DNA of 64,000 nucleotides from Anisakis pegreffii (Eukaryota; Nematoda; Chromadorea; Rhabditida; Anisakidae), in the NCBI GenBank assembly GCA_035041965.1, contig JAPYMA010000316.1:62001-126000 (forward strand). Reading direction: 5' to 3'. Shown in pieces: positions 59,016 through 64,000 of this stretch (position 1 is the first letter of the stretch; each line of letters starts with the position of its first letter). The translations under genes were made by a program, and so were the position numbers. The notes under the pieces are model-generated. The model saw only the letters and a program-made list of their open reading frames with translations, was not told the origin of the DNA and did no database searches.

Positions 59016-59417
59016 AATTACTCATTGTTATGCATTTGCTCAGTATAGATCAATTTTTTCCAAGAAAGAAAATATCTTTCCTTGAAAATCCACATTTCTC
59101 AAAGTATTTTTTTTTTGATTGTATCGTTTTTCTTTTATGCAGTCCAGTAACTGCAACGTCAATGTTTATTGTCTCCAATCTGCTTTAGTGTTCGCACTGC
59201 TATCAACATTTCAATAAAACCTGTCGTTCGGTGAAGGAAAACATGAGCAATTAATGGAGATAATTTTGTTTTATACTCATTCAAAATAACACTGACAAGA
59301 GAATGAATACTGCTACTGAAAATCCCATAGTGCTAAACATTGAAATGTTCACGTAATAAAGACAAATCATCGCTGCAATGAGATCTATTTTTACTGATTC
59401 ATTTGCATCTTCATTGC
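59016..59417. other. intergenic, 3' side of the kinase gene
   Basis: AT-rich sequence with T-runs. No coding or RNA feature is recognised. Confidence 0.5.
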
Positions 59418-61521
59418 TCAGTGATATCGTAAATGTCGATTAAGATGTTCCTCTTCAAGAACCTCCTCAAAATCGTTATCCCAATCGTATGGGTCGCTGA
59501 GTGGCCGATTCCCTGTGAAGTCCTGAAGAATATCAGCCTTCTTAAGTTAACAATCACATTTTCTGATCAAAATCACGACTGAGAATATTCACTCGTTTCA
59601 AGCCTGCGCTAACTTATTCCACAATTCCTCTGCATTCAGTCAACATTACAGTAAAGTGAGGAGATCAATTCACATAAGAGCGATATTCTAGAAGATTTAT
59701 TTTTTGCTATCTGTTATCGAACCGAATCAAACCGAAAGGAAGTTTATGCCAGATTACTCTCGAAGATGCTGTCAGAATTTTGAGAAACCCAATTGACCAA
59801 CCACAGACCATCATGAGTTTCTGTAATGCATGGTAGTTTGGTTCATCGCTTGCTTCCATACAGGCAACTGCACGACCCAATTCTCGGAATCCTGTACCAA
59901 TATACCTTGATACTGATCGAAAGTCATCTTCTTGCTACAAATTCGTTCACTTCATAATCATTGGGCTTAGTGATTACATTATTAATCCTAGCAATAACAT
60001 CAGTCCTCACACGAAAGCAACCAACCATACGGAACTTCGACAATTTAACTTCAGCCGTATGTAGCGCACGTTTCCAGGGTACTGCTCCACGAACCATTTC
60101 AATACCTGAGTAATAAAGACTTATCAGATCATCAGCTGGTCCCAAATCCATGCCTTCATGTGATCGTAACGATGCATAGATGGTCGTTCCCCGAAATCCA
60201 CAGCCCTCACGCAACGGCCTCAACTGACCGTTTGCATTCCGAAACCGTCTAGCTAAGCCATAGTCCACTATGATCAATCGATGTTTACTCTGCAACACAA
60301 CATCATACCATATATTGACCATACCCATAGATACATCCGAACGAATACTCATATCAGGGATTCATATCTGAACAAATCACAATCAAATATATTGAATAAT
60401 GGACAAGAAAGGTTCCAGGTAAAGACACTCTTAAATAATCGTATCAATGTTGCGTGACGATACAAAGTTTCAACTGACCACTTCTGACAGACCAAAGCAC
60501 ATATTCTGCGGCTTCACGTCACGATGAAGGTATCCTATTTGATGAAGATCTCTGAGGCCGGCTATACCCTATAAACGGCAATAATACAGTCGATCGGTAG
60601 CACATTCAAAAAAGTTGCGAAGATGAAGAAGCCGTATCCGCTCATTTGAATTTGTATCACCTGTATGAGGATTCTTCCTGTTGTCGACCTTGAAAATCGT
60701 CTCTGTGGACTTTGCTTGCGTATATCATTGAGATTCCTTGAGAGCAATTGCATTATTATGTAATTAATTTCAGATGTAGATCCTGAACCCCACATAAGTG
60801 GTACGTGTGAACGGCCTTGTAGTCGAAGGAGTACCTGACATATAATCTGATGCTTGAACCTCGATCGATCACATCACTGGTGATAAACTGACTCAACTAA
60901 TTTGAATCAGCCAGAAGGACGATATTAATTTCATTTACTTTGTTCATTTACCTATCTGATCATACAGAAACGAACGAGAATAACTAGCAGACCAATCTTA
61001 CACATCTTACTTGTTCTGAGCTTTCCTGTTTGGGTCAGCTTTAATCACCACTAAAAGAGTACCAAACAAGAGAGTTTCGTAGAGCAGATGCCTCGAAACC
61101 GAAATAATGCTCTCAATTCGAAATTATTTCTGACTGAATATGGCAAAAAGGTGAACCTTCTGCTCGAGGATCATTCGTTTGGACGTCTTTCCTTTACGGA
61201 TTTTTGTCTCGGTTTTGATCGCAACCCCCAACGATTCTACTGATGTTTCGTCGACCGCAAAATAGATTTGACCATAAGCGCCGCTTCCGATCAATCCCTT
61301 GAAATCATTCCGAATCAGTAACTGTGATTCCATGAAGCTCTCTTGATCATCAAAGAATGCAGAAATGCGATGAAATATGCAAAAAAATCAGATCTAAGAT
61401 CTAATTCACTCACTTTGATGATCCATCGATGATTGATTTTATCATCAATTTTGAACAACTGTTTTGGGATATGCTTCTTGCTCAGTTTCGGAAAAAGCCT
61501 TAGTAAACCACTGAAATTCAT
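59418..61521 (-). CDS. CK1/TTBKL-type protein kinase
   Basis: Seven minus-strand exons, 61521-61414, 61297-61157, 60834-60661, 60568-60479, 60289-59978, 59934-59809 and 59522-59418, join at phase 0 throughout to 1056 nt (351 aa). The glycine loop GLIGSGAYGQIY is at 37-48, the ATP-binding Lys is K64 in VAIKTE, and the VLLRLQGRSHVP segment typical of the worm-expanded tau-tubulin-kinase-like branch follows. The catalytic HRDVKPQN has D158. The metal-binding motif is DYG (180-182) instead of DFG. Later come GTTIYASLRSHEG and DDLISLYY. The C-terminus is PYDWDNDFEEVLEEE. Exon 2 could instead start upstream, adding a few residues before the loop, and exon 4 could end one codon earlier. Many such kinases in C. 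elegans are expressed in the male germline. The catalytic residues look complete, so it is probably active. Confidence 0.8.
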
Positions 61522-63230
61522 CACATAAACTTATTATTCAGTTTATTCCATGATGCTCTTCGCTTTATAGATGTGATCTTGAAGTTTAATCGAATCATCC
61601 AATTGGAATTGCTTTGAAATGCCCACTTGAACCAATCAATCATCTGTATAATCAAATGATAAGGCGAATTAAACCAAACCTCGGAATTTGAGCAACTTCT
61701 GATGAATACTCCGATCTAGCAGTTTTCGGCGGCGATGTCGCCGCTACACTCCGCTCTCTTGACGTCTTCCGCGACGTTTTTAATTATTCTCGTCGACCAC
61801 CTCGGTCGATGCATAAAAAACAATGGACTTCCATCTGATAGCAATCACTTTATATACACCGAAATATACAAATTTTTTCATAATTAGATTGTATGTAAAA
61901 TCAAAATTTCTCACTAGACACTATGCATTCAACTAAACTTTAAAGATTTTCGAAACTTTTCGCATGCAAATATCTTTGAAATAAATTCTACAAGGATTTT
62001 GCAAGCATTCATATTGCTTGTTTACTTATTATACAAATTACTCAAAATGACTTGATCACAAACGATACATCGGTATCAAATGAACACATTTCATTCGTTT
62101 CCAGAGATCAGCCCCCACCTTGCTTACTGTAAGACAACTTCACTGGTGAGCGTTCTCTCTATTGTGATGCTTGTACGCATCCCGGCACTTATCTCTATTG
62201 TCAGCTTTCATATCAATATTAAAGATTGGATTATACACTTTGGACTATTCCATGTAAGCTGATGCTTCGACCATACAATTACTTTGCTGATTTGATTATC
62301 TAATTCAATTCGGCAACTTTCAGATCGGTTTTGATTTGCTATTCGATCATTTTCGATCATCTCTCCTATTCGATCATTTTCTACCTCTTGACTGCTCCCA
62401 ATTTAGAGACGGTTCATGCAGAAGTGATAGTTTCGCTATTTTGCTGTTATCACGCCTTAAACTATGGAACCAGTCTAGCCTCAGCTCGTTTTCCTGCATT
62501 AATCAGTACATTTTGAGGAAATTCGATCGTGCTTCTGACCATATAACAATAAATTTAGCTGCCGTGATGATTGATCAGAAAACAACTACTAAAAGATCTA
62601 CTTTAAGTGCACAATCCCTCATAAAAGCTCCAGGACTGAATAAACTCTCATTTAACCCTTCCTTTCATGTCTGAGATATTCACCACTTTGCAACAAGTTT
62701 CTACTTACACTTATATGACACAATTTTGCTCAAGACCGATATACAATGCGTTCGAGAAGAGACTGACAAAAAAGACTGTATCGCAATCGCTTGTGACATA
62801 CATCATAGTGAATGGACACGCGTTAACACGTAACTTGCATCTGATTGAATAAAAACTATAAAGACAATCACAAGTATCACACAAATGATATATCACTCAA
62901 AAAACGCTTCTGCTTTGCTTGCAGTTGCTCGTGAAAAGGAAGTAGAAACAAACCTGAAATTGAATCAGTTCAACGGTCATACCAAATCAACGCTCATTGC
63001 AGATTCATTCAGTACTTTGCTCAAATGATCTCATTCATTATGATTCATTGCCAGTTATTTTGACAGACCAATAAAAATCGATGACTGAGCATTTTCAGAT
63101 TTAAAAAAACTGTCAGCTCGGGCTCACGCAAGTTTTACTCAACTTCATCTTGCTTGCTCATGCTTGATCCTCCTCCTTATCATTGCTCGAAGAACTGTTT
63201 AATTTTCAAACAAAATGAAGTATTAAACTT
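61522..63230. other. interval upstream of the kinase
   Basis: A GC-rich patch at about 61660-61800 is open on the minus strand for a Ser/Arg/Lys-rich stretch (KTSRKTSRERSVAATSPP) ending at a CCGAG|GTTTGG donor. Its phase would fit a TTTCAG acceptor just inside kinase exon 1, so it might be an alternative N-terminal exon, but no start codon is in frame. Frames around 62080-62670 are probably spurious, and a CTATTCGATCATTTTC repeat is present near 62340-62380. Confidence 0.35.
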
Positions 63231-63291
63231 AAACTAAATCATTTCTACATATCATGAGAATCAATTATGATATGTAGAAATGATTTAGTTT
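63231..63291. repeat. perfect 24-bp inverted repeat (hairpin)
   Basis: Arms 63231-63254 and 63268-63291 are exact reverse complements around a 13-nt spacer. The word AGAATCAATTA occurs in the loop and again just after the right arm. It could be a cruciform, a transcription-termination hairpin or the remnant of a small palindromic insertion. Confidence 0.9.
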
Positions 63292-63618
63292 AATCATAAG
63301 AATCAATTAACAACCTGACCTAATTCATGATCATATGTGCTCTGCAACAGATTCGTAATCCTCTTGTATCGTCGGCTAGTTAACAGGCGGAAGATCCTTT
63401 GTGAAAAATTGATTCATCAATATTTTATACAAGCGGAAAGGAGGTAACACTCATATCATTGGCTGATTTATAAACTGTATCAAAAATTACGAATTGTCCA
63501 TTGTGCTAGTAGAAAGGTGGATCGAATGGACGTTCCAATAAACGGGTTTTGAACATACTGAGAATGTACCCTTCAGTTACTTCAATCGACGAATCCTCTC
63601 ATTTTAATACAGGTATGA
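63292..63618. other. intergenic, 3' flank of the edge gene
   Basis: No feature is recognised in this short AT-rich stretch downstream (on the minus strand) of the stop at 63619. Confidence 0.5.
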
Positions 63619-63817
63619 TTAATAGGAAACAGTATCAATGAAGTGAACTGCAAATGCAGAAGTTTTCGGTGAGGAGTGTTGGTGTCCGTTTGCAAACAAA
63701 CCAACAACTAACCAAATAACCACGATCGTATTTTTCATTTTCGTTAGCAGGAAAGAAATTCGGTGCTGGTTTCTTCTTCTCAACGAACACATCGTCGTTA
63801 TTGAGACCAGCCAAAGT
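63619..63817 (-). CDS. last two exons of an unknown gene (5' part beyond the window or unresolved)
   Basis: The exon 63817-63721 has a TTTCAG acceptor and a G|GTTATT donor. It encodes TLAGLNNDDVFVEKKKPAP and then NFFPANENEKYDR. The exon 63647-63619 follows a TTTGCAG acceptor and adds VHFIDTVSY and a stop, with phases that agree. The composition (acidic and Lys-rich, then Pro/Asn) looks coding, but no family is recognised. The preceding exon is not clear in the remaining 180 bases, and a donor-like AGA|GTGAG is present near 63940. Confidence 0.5.
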
Positions 63818-64000
63818 CTGAAATCACCACCAAGCAGTGATATGAATCTCTTTCACCGAATTTCAATCCACCATTCATTCTTGTCCTAAATTCTCATATC
63901 TTCCCAGCTATGCGTTTAAATTCTTTCAATTTTACTCACTCTAAATACTGCCAACTTCAAATAACACTTTTGAGCTATAGTTGGTTTTCAAAATGAAATA

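Overview
The window is AT-rich nuclear DNA from a nematode, most likely a chromadorean. The evidence is the gene content (a ground-like domain gene, a nematode serpentine chemoreceptor cluster, a CK1/TTBKL kinase, small GPI-type Cys-rich proteins), short introns with TTTCAG acceptors, and abundant small repeats. Nearly every real gene is split into several small exons, so the gene models here were assembled by hand from splice signals and reading phase. No species is assigned.

Layout. 1-8.7 kb: mostly gene-poor, with one weak exon candidate and a GC-rich hairpin island at 8.28-8.46 kb. 8.7-10.7 kb (minus): a six-exon Bax-inhibitor-1-like membrane protein (238 aa). 12.0-18.2 kb (minus): a nine-exon gene (548 aa) with a central SYNJ2BP/OMP25-like PDZ domain and a C-terminal membrane anchor. 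Its 2.8-kb intron carries a CRE/E-box cluster. 20.2-39.2 kb: a segmental triplication. Each unit holds one seven-exon serpentine receptor on the minus strand; copies 1 (314 aa) and 3 (312 aa) are intact, and copy 2 has lost its start and is frameshifted. Copies 2 and 3 carry a 31-bp satellite in the same intron. The cluster has been hit by hAT-type MITEs and by a full-length, open RTE-type non-LTR retrotransposon with a perfect 10-bp target duplication (31.04-33.98 kb). Part of the flank is repeated in inverted orientation at 39.9-41.0 kb, where a 129-bp internally deleted RTE derivative lies with its own 11-bp target duplication.

41.6-42.2 kb: a 29-bp satellite. 43.9-45.7 kb (minus): a ground-like (grl-type) secreted protein. 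45.9-46.2 kb: an inverted-repeat element built from the same motif as the intronic satellite. 50.1-55.1 kb (plus): three tandem three-exon genes for small signal-peptide-bearing Cys-rich proteins of Ly6/uPAR or ET-module type with hydrophobic, GPI-like tails. 56.25-56.67 kb (plus): a two-exon neuropeptide-like precursor of 73 aa. 59.4-61.5 kb (minus): a complete CK1/TTBKL-type kinase (351 aa). The right edge holds the last two exons of a further minus-strand gene.

These genes are not a pathway or operon. The shared theme is secreted, surface and chemosensory families that nematodes expand by local duplication. All family assignments come from motif reading without database searches.
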